Positions 25,401 to 37,002 of a DNA stretch of 64,000 nucleotides are shown piece after piece. The notes under the pieces were generated by a model that saw nothing but the letters and a program-made list of their open reading frames with translations, had not been told where the DNA came from and did not search any database. The stretch comes from Tetranychus cinnabarinus (Eukaryota > Arthropoda > Arachnida > Trombidiformes > Tetranychidae), in contig WHVY01000004.1 in NCBI GenBank assembly GCA_022266195.1, positions 8,449,501-8,513,500 of the forward strand, in the 5' to 3' direction. Position numbers and translations under genes: made by a program. Each line of letters opens with the position of its first letter. The first letter of the stretch is position 1.

Positions 25401-28400
25401 ATACTTACCATTCTTATTATCACTTGCAGATGAAAATGGTGATGATAATGGTAGTGATGATGATGATAAGGCGTCTATTGCTTCTTTATCTTCCCGTCTC
25501 CATTCAATTGTTGGCGCAGGAAAACCTTTGGCTATGCATCGAAGACTTACAGAGTCACCTTCATTTACATCTGTATCTGAACTGGTCAATTCTTCAATGA
25601 AATGAGGTGGCACTGGTTATTCATGATTATCATGAGAGAAGGGAGAAGAACGTTATTGAGAGGAAAAAGATTAAGCTTTTTGTTTTGACTTATTTCAACA
25701 ACATTTACTCGAGAAAATAGAGTTTGCTGATTAATTCTTTTCTTTCTCTTCTTTTTGGTTAACCTGAAAGCTTTTGTAAGAAAAGGATTAAAGATGATTT
25801 AGTTAATTGAATTTAATGAAAGAAACTTGATATCATTGACTATCTATAAAAGTCCAGTTAATAGTCCAGTCAGTTGACAATAGTTGATCAAAAAAATGCG
25901 AAAATGGATAAATGGGAGAAAAGGGAAAAAATAAAAGAAAATTGTTCATGGCGATAATTATTACAGTTTATCGTTGATTTTCACAAAATTATCTTAGACA
26001 TTTAATGTATCGTTTAATTGATTGAGAGGAGAAAAGTGATAAATTCATTGAATGTCGATGAATCAGTTAACATGGTGGTTGAACACGATTTCATCGAAGT
26101 GGAAGTAGTTAGGAAAAGATGGAATGAATTCAAGGCTCAAAAACGTTTAGTTTGTCTTTAATCAATTATCATGTTTCTTTTTGAAAAGCAACAGAAATGA
26201 AGCTTTTCGCTATATGATATTATTAATGATCAGCAAAATTGTTTTCAAGTAACATTGTTTTGCAAATCTTATTGTTCACTTTACTAATCATTGATTTTAA
26301 CAAGATCCTTGAAGTTCTGGACGATTCATTAGATAACCATAACTGAAACTAAATGTGGAATTTCACTTTGATTTTCTGATCTTTCTTGAGAAATAATTTC
26401 AAATCACTCCCTTTGCCTGATCTTTTTATCAAATCTAATGTAAAATCTTCAAATTTCTTCGGTTTGCAGATGTCTCCCTGATTGATTGAACGATTTACTC
26501 AACGATCATATTTTCGACTGGAATCTCGTTCGAATCTATTTGATTAAATTTGTTTCTGAAAGTCTGTAGTTCTGAGCAATGGCTGTCTCGAGTAAAACTA
26601 AAAGGGAAATTTTTACGGACAGTAAGTAAGGAAAAGGCAAAGACTTGGTCACTTATGTTTATTGCTTGTTTCATAATCTTATTTGCAAATGAATCGAATA
26701 AATTTCAAATTTTAAAGAAACTTTGACCTTTGCTCGAATCCGAATCTTTGTGCTTTGACACAGAAATTATCATATGATATTGAGACAGGTCAGAATTAAA
26801 TTTTTATCCACTTAATAGAATGTAATGAAACAATTGAAATTTTTTAAAAAACTTCAAGAAAATGAATCTTTTACTCCAGTTTGATTTTGCACGAATTAAG
26901 GTCAACCTAAGCAAAACTTTTCATGTTAATTGTGAAAAACCAATAAGTCAGTAGACTGAATATTTTGAGTGTAAAATAACAGGAAAAAAAGTGTGAAACA
27001 TTAAGATCATGAAAAGATACAATAAATCTTTAGATTATGGAAAAGAGGAAAAGAATAAAATTATAGAGGAAAAAGGAAGAAAAAATGCAGGCAATGAGGA
27101 CGAGGAAGAAGAAGAAGAAGGAGCAAAAAATTCATGGAAAAATGATGAGAATGCTTTTTTCTTCAACAGTTTCGCTGAAAAAAAGAAACAGATAGATAAT
27201 TGATTCATTGTTGGTCTCACTGGTTAAACTGAACTCATCTCATTTGATTTTGCTTATTCTTATTCATGGGCATTGTTATCATGATAACAAAGATAACATT
27301 TTGATATGAAGATGTTGATTCCTATTGAACTGGGAGTGTTTCAGGGAAGGAATGGTAAAAGAGGGCGAAAGAAGAGCAAAACAAGAAGGGAAAAGATGAA
27401 GATGATAATGATGATGAAAGAAGGGAAAAGACGCAAAAGATATTGAAAAAGCAGTGTCAGATTGAGTTTGTTGTGAAAAGCAAGATCCATCAATCAAGCA
27501 AGCCCACAACATCATTGATCGCTTTGTTCAACCCATTCTACTTTATTTATTCCGAATGAAATTGCAGTTAACTAAATTGAACACAATTCACTTTTCAACA
27601 TTAAAAAATTTTACGTTGAAATAGAAACAAATTATCAACTGAAAATGTCTTTCAAGATTCACTTGGAAACCATTAGAATCGTTATCACTTATTTTTACAC
27701 TTTTCAACTTTTTGCCTTTTCCACTCTTTTCCAGTCTCTCGGCTAACATCATTATTCAATCAATTGGATAGTTTTTGGCAATTTATATGCAATTTGATTG
27801 TTTGATCCCATTAATGAAATTAAATTGTTTTCATTTCTCTTCCTTTTCCCTCAGAATTATGGTTTTTCCTGTCGACTCATCTTCTTTGCCTCTTAAATTG
27901 TTGGAAACATTTTTGGTTTGTACTTTTGTTTTGTTTCAATTTTATCATTTCTTTTGATTACATTTTGCAGATGAAAATTGAGTGAATTAACTTGAATAGG
28001 ATAACATATTAAGGTTCAATGATGAAATTCATTAGACCTCAATTCGTGGTTAATGGAGAAAACCATCAAAATTCTTGTAAGGTTGAGAAAGATGAAGATG
28101 AACAAGTTAACTAAAAAGGTTAAGAATCAAGGTATACAAACCTGTAAAGGTAAAGAGAGAGAGATATTAGAAGGAATATCTTTCGCTTTTACCTTTATCA
28201 ATATTTTACTGTAACCATCATGAGACGACTTGAGCTTCTATTCGCCTTCATACAATTTTCATTGGTAAAAACTTATTCCATCTTTATCCAGTAACTTTCA
28301 TCTTGAAGAAACTTTCCCTCTCTTCTTTCACTCTCTTTGCGAAAAGAGATTCATGAGTGAATCTTAAGAATGAATCTTGACTAACCAGATTAACTTTTAC

Positions 28401-31400
28401 AGATATTTCATCCATGACAAGATACAGTAAACATAATCATCAAGGGAGTTTAAGATCAAATAGTAAAAACTTTGGACTTCATTTTTTCCCAGTTTGGGCC
28501 TCTTGCAACTCGCCAACTCGAAAAGTTGAAGCAAACTGGTAAAGGTGATTCAATCGCAAATAATCATGTTTACGAGTTTTACATGGAAAATTATCAAATG
28601 AAATTGTAATCTGAAAATGAAAACTGAAACTTTTCGTTTCTCTTCAAGACTTGGTCAGTTGGATTCTTGAACCGTACAAGGATAAAGATAAGAAACACAT
28701 TGAATTGTTGAATGTTATCTCAATATGTCTTGAAATTTACCATTTCATATTGACTTGTTTTCAAGTTCTTTTGTCATTTCATGATATGAAGTTTCTGTTA
28801 TTTTTTCTCAACTAAAGAATAAGAATGTAAAGTTTTTTCATGGAACTTCAATTTCTCTAATGTTGCTTTCATTTTGATCTGTGAAACTCAAGTTGATGAC
28901 AGACTTTATTCTCTTCGAGTATTAACACTCTTAACAGTCTAACATCTTGATCTGCCCAAAGGTTAAATACTGCCATTGATTCATCAAAAAGGTTACAACC
29001 TAATGATATAATGCATTTTGCGAAAAAATAAACATCTATTTTGACGGGTTGGCTCATTGACTAAACTTGAATGAAAGCTATGAAAGCCCAATACGAACAT
29101 TAAAGCTCTATTTACTATAAGAGTTTTGCATACAATTACAAAATACCTAAACGTTAACAACTCGCTCGAAATTGGAATGGGTTTCAATAAAGTTTGATGA
29201 AAAGCATTTTGTTAACCTTTTGTCTGGATCAATATCCTTGACCATTTCAATTGTTGCACTTCATTATTATTTATCCGATGTAAATTAATAGTCTCTTTAA
29301 AAGGTTTTCCCTTCCCTTTATTACAGAGAAACATTTCTTTTACTTGCAGTCCTTTTGAAGAAACAAACCAATGAAATAATTTTCAATTTGCATCTTTAGT
29401 TGGCTATAAACTAATCATCGCCTAATTCAGGCTTATTGTTTATTACCAGAATGTTGCTGCAAACAGCCCTCTGGTAATAATTTGGAAACAGCGAAATGAA
29501 TAATTTAATGGAAATGCAAGTCGATTGATCTTATTTTTGTGCTTACAATTTGCTTGTCCAAGCAAAACACATTGTATTATGTTATATTAGTTAATTTTGA
29601 AATGTATCAAGTTGACTTTGTCTGTATCATGATACTTTCAAGTTTATCCTTCTGTATCTATCAATGTTCAATGATATGTTATTCGAGAAGTAAAACAAAG
29701 TCCAAGTAACCAAGGAACAACTCAATTTCATCTTGTTGGTTAATCTCATTTCTATTACTAATGCTACATGATTATTCCAGCTTAATAATGATAAATTTAC
29801 ATTCGAAAGAATGAAATCGATGTCAAGAGTTAATGCATCTTCAGCAAGTTGAAAATTCAATCCAAAATACAGTCAACTTTATTATTCACTAGTGGAAGTC
29901 ACAATTTATCCACTAATGATCAAACGCAATCTTAAATGGCAGTAAGTTTTTGTTACGTTTAAAGCATCAACGTTGGCATTTTCATCCTTTTAATCGACAT
30001 TTTCTCTGGTCTTGATAGCTCACAGTAGATCGCTTGCTAGCAAGTATAAACGAATAGGAACAAAGTCTCACGGTCGGGCAATTTTTCATTCCATACAGTC
30101 GATAGTTAAAGTCGTTCTCACGGTTTCTTTAGTACTTCTCGATAGAAATCATTAGTTCTTTGTTGGTCTGGAAGAGATTTAATATTACTTGTTTTATGTA
30201 GCAAACAACAAGCATTCAGTTCGACTAAACTTTGTTTGAAATGTAAGTTTGTATTTATTCGTTAGCACTGAGTTCCCTTATAAATCGAGTTCAGGCGTTT
30301 TCACGAGCAAGAGGATCAAGTGAAATTACCAAAAGTTCTATCAGTTCCAGTTTTAAACTTTGTTTTCACTCACTTGAGTTGTAATAATGTGTAATATATT
30401 TTGTTGAGCAAATATGAAAAACAAAAGAAATAAAATTTTCGGCCAAAATCTCAACTTGGTTGCATCTTTTACTGACTGACAGTTGATAAAAGTAAAGATT
30501 CATTTTCGAAATGAAATGCTATCGAGTTCAAGTTATACGATAACTTTATGATATCAAATGTATCTCACTCAAAGCTAATGGAACTCGATTTTATTTTGAA
30601 AAAAAAAGTAAAATGACAAAACGATGGAAGCAGAAAAGATAATGTAACATTTACAATTCAAAGATTGTCGTTATTCTGTCAAATAATTTAACCAGTTTAT
30701 CACGATAACCTATGCGAGGCTTAAAGACAAAAGACGAAAAAATTTATTGGCAAAACACATCAAGTGATGATATAATGCATGTCAAGACTGTCAAAAATCA
30801 AGTGAATGAAATGCGAATTTTGAGGAGTGAAAAGGGCCTCAAAACAGATTTCCCTGTATAACTTTCCGAGCCAGACGAATATCTCGAATCTTAGACTCGA
30901 AATTTCAGCAAATCGACATTGACACTAAGAAAAGTTGCAAAAGATTTTTTTCCTTCTTTCGAAGCAAAAATTTGCTGAAAAAGTGCAAACTTGAACCATT
31001 CAATGACACTATTCATGTAATCTTAATAAATCACTTGATAAGCCAAGTAAGTTACAAACTTGCTTGTAAAGAGAGTCACAAGATTTGTCAGTATTAGTTC
31101 AACTTGCATATCAACCCATGAACCTGAAGCTACATGACTACATTTTATTCAATAATCAACAGGTTAATCCGAAGCTCAATGCAACACACTTAACTTGAAC
31201 CATTTAAATTATCCCAACTATAAATGAATAATCAAATTGAAGCGAAACCAAGAGAAGAAGAAAAAAGTGACAAAATTTTCCTGTAATCAATTCTCATGAA
31301 TAACTTAGATAATGAAAACAACTGCAACAGGAAACTGCAAATCTAAAGTAAAACAGTTTTCATGCAACATTCTTGCCCATATAAAGAGACTGAATTTCTC

Positions 31401-34400
31401 TGGAATTCGATAGAAAAGGCAGAAAAAGAAAGTTTTCTCATCATGATATGGAAAAGAAGAAAAAAAAATTGAGCCAATTTTCCTGAGCAATGGAACCTAT
31501 AAATTTCATCCTTTCTATGTAAACAGATTTTCCATGATTACCTTTCTTATAGGATTATGAAAAGTATAATCTCATGAATAAATATTATCCAATGATGAGA
31601 TGACAACAATCATGATGTTATATGGTCAAGGTCAACAGATTAGAGCAAAAAGTTTCAAGTCAAAGAATAATTTCCAACGAAAATTTCGATAGAAACAATT
31701 AAAAGCCAAGCTGGGAGTTTTTACTCCCAGTGAGTCCATCAACTCCCAGTAAAAAGGATAATAAACTTGGAACATTTTTAATGTAAAAAATGGAAATCAA
31801 TTTAACTTTAATCAGTGGGAAAAGTGTTGAGAGAAACGAGGATAAAAGTTGAACCTTTAATGATAACCATTAAGGTTGCGAGTTTTTCATTTTTAAATTT
31901 TGGCTCTTGAATAATTGTATCAAAATTGAAGATGAAAAGTTGAAATGAATTGAAATAACATTTTGACCCAATAAATATAATTTGACTGAGCAAAAATATT
32001 AGATTAAAAGATTCATGGGAATGATGAAAATGCATTGCTTTTTGTTCTCATCTTCTTATTCACTCCAATTTGCTCATCAAAATTGATTTGATGCCGGGAC
32101 TTTCAGGGAATCCTTCTTCTAATGGCTATCATAATTTTTATCCAACATATCAACTTATATCTATTTTGACTTTATGAGGATTACTATGAATTTATGTTCA
32201 AGAAATATATTCATATTATCATCAGATTTCATTCCTTGATTCAATCTAATGGTCAAAGTTGACCAACTTTTCTCTCTTTTTTTATTTTCTATTTTAAGTG
32301 AATAATAAGATTAATGGACTCCATGAGATGGATAAAGAATGAAGAACAAGAAATTTGTGAAAATAATTCATAAATTTTCAAGTGAAATGAGATAAAATGG
32401 AACGCGTTTTAAAGGATTTTGTTTTTTTCTTCTTCTAACAATTTTCAAATTCTAATGGAACAAGTGATTCTTTTTTGCATCCATTTTGGTTGCTGCTTCT
32501 TTACCATTCAATCGATACTTTACATGATTGTTACATGATGAATTTGGGTGAATTTGGATGAAAGTCGAAAATAATTATAACTAAAAAAATATAATTTACC
32601 AACAAATACTGAATAATCTGATTAGTGTTGTGATTTTGTAACAATAATAAAAACACTTGACTGTCAAAATATTTGATAAGCGACTGTCATCCAATGTCTC
32701 GATCTTCATCTTTATCTTCTTCTTTCTTTTTACTCTCCTCTTTACTTTCCTTTCTTCTGTTCATCATCTTAAATTGGCCAGTTCCAAAACAACTCAATTG
32801 ATTAGAGTAAGCAATTTGTTTGAACAGTAAACCTTCAATAGACAAGGATAAACAATACCAAATACATTATTTGCTCACAATTTCATTTCTTCCCTTTTCT
32901 TGCCCTTTCACTCCAGCTTTTTGTACTTTTTTTGTATTTTCTTGGTAACACAGTTAACAAGATACTCACAAACAAACTCAACTTGCGATTCAATGTTAAT
33001 CTTTCATCGAAAAGTGCGTTTACTTTTCATGCTTTTTGATTGAGCAAATAAGCAACACTTTATTAAACATTCAATTGAAACTTGATCGCACAATAAACAC
33101 GCCATTTTTGATCACATTTTATTCACATTGTATTTAAATTTAAACATTTGTCTTAACCCTTTCTGACAAATTTCATTCCATTTTGGTCCAGTTCACATTC
33201 CAAGATTAATGTTTTGCAAAAAGTGTTGACCCTTTAGTTTGGATCACACTAAACGATCGACTTCAAACAAGAACAAATAATCTTTAGAATGAGTTGAAAT
33301 TTTTGGTATATGTCTCTAAAAAGAAATCGAACTCGAAAATTTGGTAGATTTTCGCTGATCTTAATTGTTCGATTAATGTTGCAAATTAATGGAAGTTAAG
33401 GACAATTGTTAACTGAAACTTGGACTTGGATAAACTTCAGACTTCTGTGTTCAGCAAACTCTACTGTGACAAGAGGTGAAAGATTGAGCATTTGAGCTCA
33501 TTTACAGATTGAACTTCAATTGAATTGCTTCATCTTTAATCACGGTTCAACTTTAAACTGGTTAAAGAATCAATGTTGAAAACTATTTCCTCCTAAAATT
33601 TTGGTTCGAAATTGTTTTATGAGCGAAAAGCAAACAATGTTCGCAATCTTCTGTGTAAATGAGCCCAAGCTCACTTTTAAACGGCATTTTCAAACAGTAA
33701 TCTTACCTGTGACTTTAAGAAATGCGCTTTGATCTATTTGAGGTGAACTGTTTATTTGGCACATATATTCACCTCTATCCTCCTCTCGAACAGCAAATAT
33801 CGTCAGATAAAATATCTTGTCTGTATGATTAGAGACTAAAATACGATTATTTTTTAAAATAACTTCATTTCCAAGTGCTAAAAGTGTATGTTTATCTTTA
33901 CGAAACCAGGCAACCTGAGAATGAACGAAAGGAAGAAAAAGAAGAAGAAGAGGAAAAATTAGACTTTTCATTATTAATCCAATTTCTGATCATTTTGGTG
34001 AATAAAATTAAATTAAATGAAATGCAATCAATTGTTGGCAAAATGATGATCCATTATCATTAATATCTATTGATTGGCGAAAACAATTTCCATCCAAATA
34101 AAAGTGCATCCTGATAATCCCTTTTCAAGTAATCATCATCTTATTTTCAATTGAAACGGATGTTTATTAACATTAAGGTGAACCTTTCATACAATGATTT
34201 AATTAAGACTTATCTCTTGGACTTTGTCTGTTATATTCAAAAGCCATGTACACTGATCCACTCTTGTTGACCCTTTTGCCGTACTTTTTAACCGGATATA
34301 TTACTCTTGAAATGAAATTCACTTGAGACTTGAGGTTGATCATGAAAAGAGAACAGAATTGAGGATTGAACTAAAACTGCAGACTAACCTATCCAGTTAC

Positions 34401-35622
34401 ACCTTCCTTAGGCTAGTATCAAATTTAACCCTCTCATCTCATTTTGTATCCTCAAAACAGAATCAGATTCAATATTATTCAGAGTCTATCATTCCCTTAC
34501 AGACCAAATATTCCTTCATCTCGATCATCATCACTTTTTCTTTTTCTTTTCTTCAATCATGATTAGACCCTTTCCACACTTATTTTCTCCCTTGATTTTT
34601 CTTGATGAATATCGCTTGGTAAGCTTAACAAAATCGGCTTAGCGGCTTTCCTTCCTCATCTTCCTTCATCAATATAACTTTCACTTTCCTCTGTCTTATT
34701 CACTCCCTTCTCACCCTCAATCTCATCTTGTATCATCTTCCTTCCCAGTCTCTTTTATCTCTTCCCTTTCATGCTTAAACTTGTTCAAGCTTGCTACAGA
34801 AACAAAATATTGAACTTCGAGAGAAACTTCTTTTTACTCTTCATCAATTTAATTTAGAACAAGAGAGAGAGACAGAGATGAAGACGCAATCTCGTACGAT
34901 GGGACAATTTGGCCCGGGTTAAACCAATTTTCATTTAATAACCAACAAACATGCTTATGGTTAAAGGGAGTAAAGAGAGGAAAAGAGAGAAAAAAGAATG
35001 ATGATGCTGATAAAGATTGAGATGCAGAAGAAGATGAAGATGGATAAGAAGAGAGGAGAAACCGATGGACTTGGGCTTCTTCAAATGTTGAACCAGTTTC
35101 ACTGAAAAAAAACTATATCATGATAATGGCTGCACACCATTGCTTGGGATGCTTTTTCCCTCTTCCTCTTTATTGAATGTCCTTGTCAGAAACCCTCCAT
35201 CTTATCGACTCTTTTTTTCCTCTTTCTTTTCATTCTCATTTATTTACAACAAAAAATCTCAGATTCATCGCTTCTTCTTCATCTTCATCTTCAACCCCAC
35301 TCTTTTGACTAGCCAATGAACCTTCCTTCAGCTTCAATCCAACACAAAACATTCATTTTCATTTACATTTTTTATTTGCTTCAACAAAATGATTGCTCGA
35401 TTGGCTCAAAAAGAGTTGAACAAAATTTAAGGAAAGCAAATTTTTCATTGACAAGGAAAAGGTCGATTTTGATACTTACTTGATGATTGCCCAGATTGGC
35501 TACAATACATTGAAATTTAACTGGACGTCCAACTTGAACTGTAACATTGGACATTGCTTCAGTGAAATAAGGCTCATTGTCATCCTTTGTGAACTTTTCA
35601 TTAATCAAATTAATTTCTTTTG
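13292..35622 (-). CDS. DIP/lachesin-like cell-surface protein with three Ig domains (5' exon missing)
   Basis: Six exons join in frame: 35622-35480, 33914-33707, 25612-25409, 25000-24872, 14002-13571, 13491-13292 (about 438 residues without the signal peptide). The three Ig domains match the Dpr-interacting-protein/lachesin/IgLON class of neuronal adhesion molecules. Ig1 has NVTVQVGRPVKFQC, VAWFRKD and DRGEYMCQINSSP; Ig2 has VPPHF, EGDSVSLRCIAKGFPAPTIEW and YLCIASNGIPNSVSKR; Ig3 has FSPLVWTPNQRVGSPLNG, ASIICTVDAYPKPDCYWMK and YTCIAKNILSEASGTIVLYE. Each domain has its cysteine pair. The C terminus has a polar spacer and a hydrophobic end (SIWLISINIILRHIIT), compatible with GPI anchoring. Two introns are 8.1 and 10.9 kb. 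The signal-peptide exon was not found: it lies upstream of 35622 on this strand or outside the window. Choosing between DIP and lachesin needs a tree. Confidence 0.88.
13571..14002 (-). CDS. Ig gene, exon for Ig domain 3 and stalk
   Basis: Acceptor after CAATCTAG at 14002 and donor GTATGC after 13571. It encodes all of Ig3, the IPRPST motif typical of the DIP/lachesin tail, and a basic stalk (KEVSKSRKNYLGTPK). Confidence 0.88.
16313..16334. repeat. GAA microsatellite
   Basis: About seven GAA units in tandem, in an intron. Confidence 0.85.
19440..19670 (-). repeat. SINE-like dispersed repeat, copy 1
   Basis: Locally less AT-rich than its surroundings. On the minus strand 19515-19550 contains GCGCACTCGATTCTTGG, which resembles a tRNA B box with its 3' flank. 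The segment 19599-19660 matches 21743-21810 in the same orientation (shared CATAT, ATCTGCGT, TTCATG/CTCATG, CTGT blocks). The tRNA origin is inference. Confidence 0.4.
20192..20485. mobile_element. MITE with perfect 28-bp terminal inverted repeats, TA target site (Tc1/mariner type)
   Basis: The left end 20192-20219 starts CAGTAAGCTACC and the right end 20458-20485 is its exact reverse complement over 28 bases. Both ends are flanked by TA (20190-20191 and 20486-20487), the target duplication of Tc1/mariner transposons, and the termini are CAG...CTG. The 294-bp interior has no ORF, so it is non-autonomous. The inner 16 bases of the right repeat (ATTCTCATTATCTGGT) are duplicated just inside it. 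Confidence 0.85.
20500..20604. repeat. Imperfect long hairpin next to the MITE
   Basis: CAGCAGTTCC...GCTAATAGCTTTCA at 20500-20532 pairs with TGAAAGCTATTAGT...GGAACTACTG at 20570-20604. The stem is about 33 bases with a few mismatches and the loop about 38 bases. It could be a second foldback element or a hairpin RNA source. Confidence 0.7.
21093..21450. repeat. Inverted pair of TTAGG-like repeat blocks
   Basis: 21093-21125 is a run of TTAGGTTAGA-type units and 21423-21450 is a run of CCTAACCTAG-type units, i.e. the same sequence inverted (about 23 of 28 bases match). They flank about 300 bases of AT-rich DNA. The layout suits a foldback/MITE element whose ends look like the arthropod telomere repeat TTAGG, or two inserted telomere-like tracts. 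Confidence 0.6.
21318..21500. repeat. Direct repeat TAGCCATACTTTGGC and a short hairpin
   Basis: TAGCCATACTTTGGC occurs at 21318-21332 and again at 21471-21485, each after a GAATGA-containing stretch. The second copy also begins a perfect 9-bp-arm hairpin (CATACTTTG ... CAAAGTATG, 21475-21500). It overlaps the right TTAGG-like block, suggesting a composite repeat. Confidence 0.6.
21720..21840 (+). repeat. SINE-like dispersed repeat, copy 2
   Basis: Matches the repeat at 19599-19660 (CATAT.G.TCTTC.ATCTGCGT.AG.TCATG), and its reverse complement resembles 62245-62292. A GC-richer tail at about 21808-21840 contains GGGTTAGGGCTGCGAAC, reminiscent of a tRNA T-arm. Confidence 0.35.
24872..25000 (-). 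CDS. Ig gene, second half of Ig domain 2
   Basis: Acceptor TTCTTTAG before 25000 and donor GTAAGC after 24872. It encodes GEYLNIVRVKRQHIGVYLC, the F-strand cysteine and IASNGIPNSVSKR, joined at phase 1 to both neighbours. Confidence 0.88.
25409..25612 (-). CDS. Ig gene, first half of Ig domain 2
   Basis: Acceptor AACCAG before 25612 and donor GTAAGT after 25409. It encodes VPPHF through WRREDKEAIDAL, then a Ser/Pro-rich insertion of about 25 residues in the C-C' region that replaces the usual short polar loop. Confidence 0.88.
25613..33706 (-). other. 8.1-kb intron of the Ig gene
   Basis: No exon is supported. ORFs here (for example 27009-27203 and 27279-27515) are translations of GAA/GAT-rich low-complexity DNA. 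Noted: the 18-bp palindrome at 27273, a hairpin at 31711, and a somewhat GC-richer segment at about 29990-30420 that does not look like ordinary intron. Confidence 0.65.
31711..31755. repeat. CTGGGAGT hairpin plus third copy
   Basis: 31711-31730 is a perfect hairpin (CTGGGAGT TTTT ACTCCCAG), and ACTCCCAGTAAAAA follows at 31742-31755, so the 8-mer occurs three times in 45 bases. Confidence 0.7.
33707..33914 (-). CDS. Ig gene, second half of Ig domain 1
   Basis: Acceptor ATTCTCAG before 33914 and donor GTAAGA after 33707. It encodes VAWFRKDKHTLLALGNEV through DRGEYMCQINSSPQIDQ and FLKVT. The open frame that continues upstream with a hydrophobic, signal-like stretch is intron, because the class-specific VAW motif joins in phase 0 to the exon at 35480. 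Confidence 0.88.
35480..35622 (-). CDS. Ig gene, first half of Ig domain 1 (5'-most exon seen)
   Basis: Donor GTAAGT after 35480. It encodes DNEPYFTEAMSNVTVQVGRP and the B-strand cysteine (KFQCIVANLGNHQ). The acceptor is either CTTTAG before 35622 or TTTTAG before 35640; both give phase 1 and one cannot be preferred by eye. Confidence 0.8.
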
Positions 35623-35640
35623 CTAAAGAAAAGTGAATAT

Positions 35641-36500
35641 CTAAAAGTGAAACAAAGTTGCCAGTTAGTATGGATTTGCATGTCAACATGTTGGGATAAC
35701 TTGATTGTTTGCTTTGTCAACAGAAAATAAAAGTTCGATTTTTAGATAAACTTTTTTTTCTTTTAAAAAAGTCCAAAAATCAACACTGTTTTGAAGTGAA
35801 TTGGAAAATTTCATGTCAAATGATTAATGAATTTGAATGAAAAAGAATGAACAAGTTTGAAGAGTAAATTGGTTGGAAGTTTTAGGAGCAAAAATTTCAA
35901 AGAAAAGGTTGACTTTGAAAAGTTGATGAAAAGTTTTACTCACATTGAAATAAAAGTAAATGTTGAATGTTAATGAAAAGTTGAATGAAAAGTTGACCAG
36001 TTTGGTGTATCCACATTTTTTGTTTGACAAATGCACAAGTTGCTGTTGCAATAGCTATAGCTGTACAAGATGAACTGATACTCGAAGAAGATAATGAAAA
36101 GAAAAATGTTCAAAGAAAAACATGACTAAGATTTGTACGGACCAAGTCAAGAGAGGAAAAAAAGTTGTTCCCTCAACATGTTTACTTTCAAAAGAAAATT
36201 CTGATTAAATCTGTAGATTTCATGACATCTAGTGGTTAAGTTTGCAAATGTGAGATGAGCAACTGGAAATGATAATATTGTGATGATTTAAATTCCACAA
36301 GATCATTAATATATGTACCGTTCTTCCTCATTTCATCGAAGCTAAGTTTTACGACTGCGACCTTCCTTCTCTTTAGTTAACTCCGTTTATTATTTTATGA
36401 CTTTAATCTGTTTTAACACATATATGATAACTTTAATGAATTTTACTACTTTGGCCTCGATATTTGAATCTTTATGATTGTAATTTGTAAAACCGCTTCC
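35641..36500. other. Intron or upstream DNA of the Ig gene
   Basis: AT-rich; no exon or signal-peptide ORF was found on the minus strand. Its 3' part probably contains the U3 region of the adjacent LTR-like sequence, but the element edge is not visible. Confidence 0.4.
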
Positions 36501-36660
36501 TCATCATTCAGTATATAAGTCGAAGTGCCTGCTTCGTCAATTCATTCAGTTCTATTATTCAGTACCACTAAGTCTGAAAAGTAGCTACTTGAATCAATAA
36601 AGTTTACATTATTTTACTTTAGTTGTGTCTTTTACTTCAGTAAAGTTTACCACTTTAGAA
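36500..36660 (+). mobile_element. Putative 5' LTR part (promoter, R, U5) of a retrotransposon relic
   Basis: A TATATAAG box at 36512-36519 is followed about 30 bases later by initiator-like TCAGTT/TTCAGT motifs, then AATAAA at 36596-36601, then GT/T-rich sequence. Immediately after, TGGAGGTTCCACC at 36662-36674 is a plausible primer-binding site because it starts with TGG, complementary to a tRNA CCA end. No matching 3' LTR copy was recognised downstream, so LTR limits are uncertain. Confidence 0.5.
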
Positions 36661-36661
36661 T

Positions 36662-36679
36662 TGGAGGTTCCACCAAGAG
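36662..36679 (+). other. Putative tRNA primer-binding site
   Basis: Starts with TGG and is placed directly after the LTR-like segment and 324 bases before gag, the expected position in a Ty3-type element. The priming tRNA was not identified. Confidence 0.4.
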
Positions 36680-37002
36680 AATCGGTCTTCCAAGTCACCG
36701 CAGTGGACTCAACCAGTTTCTCTTACGGAAATATTTTTTTTGTGTTAAAGTTTTAAGTTTTAAGTTTTTTTTGTATTTTAATGAGTTTAAAGTTTTCAAA
36801 TTAAGTGAAATTTGAAAAAGTATTGATACTAAAATTGAAGTTATATCTAGTTATTCCAAAGGTGACTAAGCTGTACTTCAAACCTTTTAGGTTAATCCTC
36901 GGCTGTTACAATTTGTTCTTCAAAGCTATAATGCCTGATCAAATAAATAACGAAGATAGAAATTAATTAAAGTCAATCGTTGGGGAAGCTATCAAGGAAA
37001 GG

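Noticed and set aside
33915..33971. Signal-peptide-like start (ATG at 33971) directly upstream of VAWFRKD
   Set aside because: It would begin the protein in the middle of Ig1. The acceptor before 33914 and the class-typical Ig1 first half at 35480-35622 show it is intron, though an alternative start is not formally excluded.
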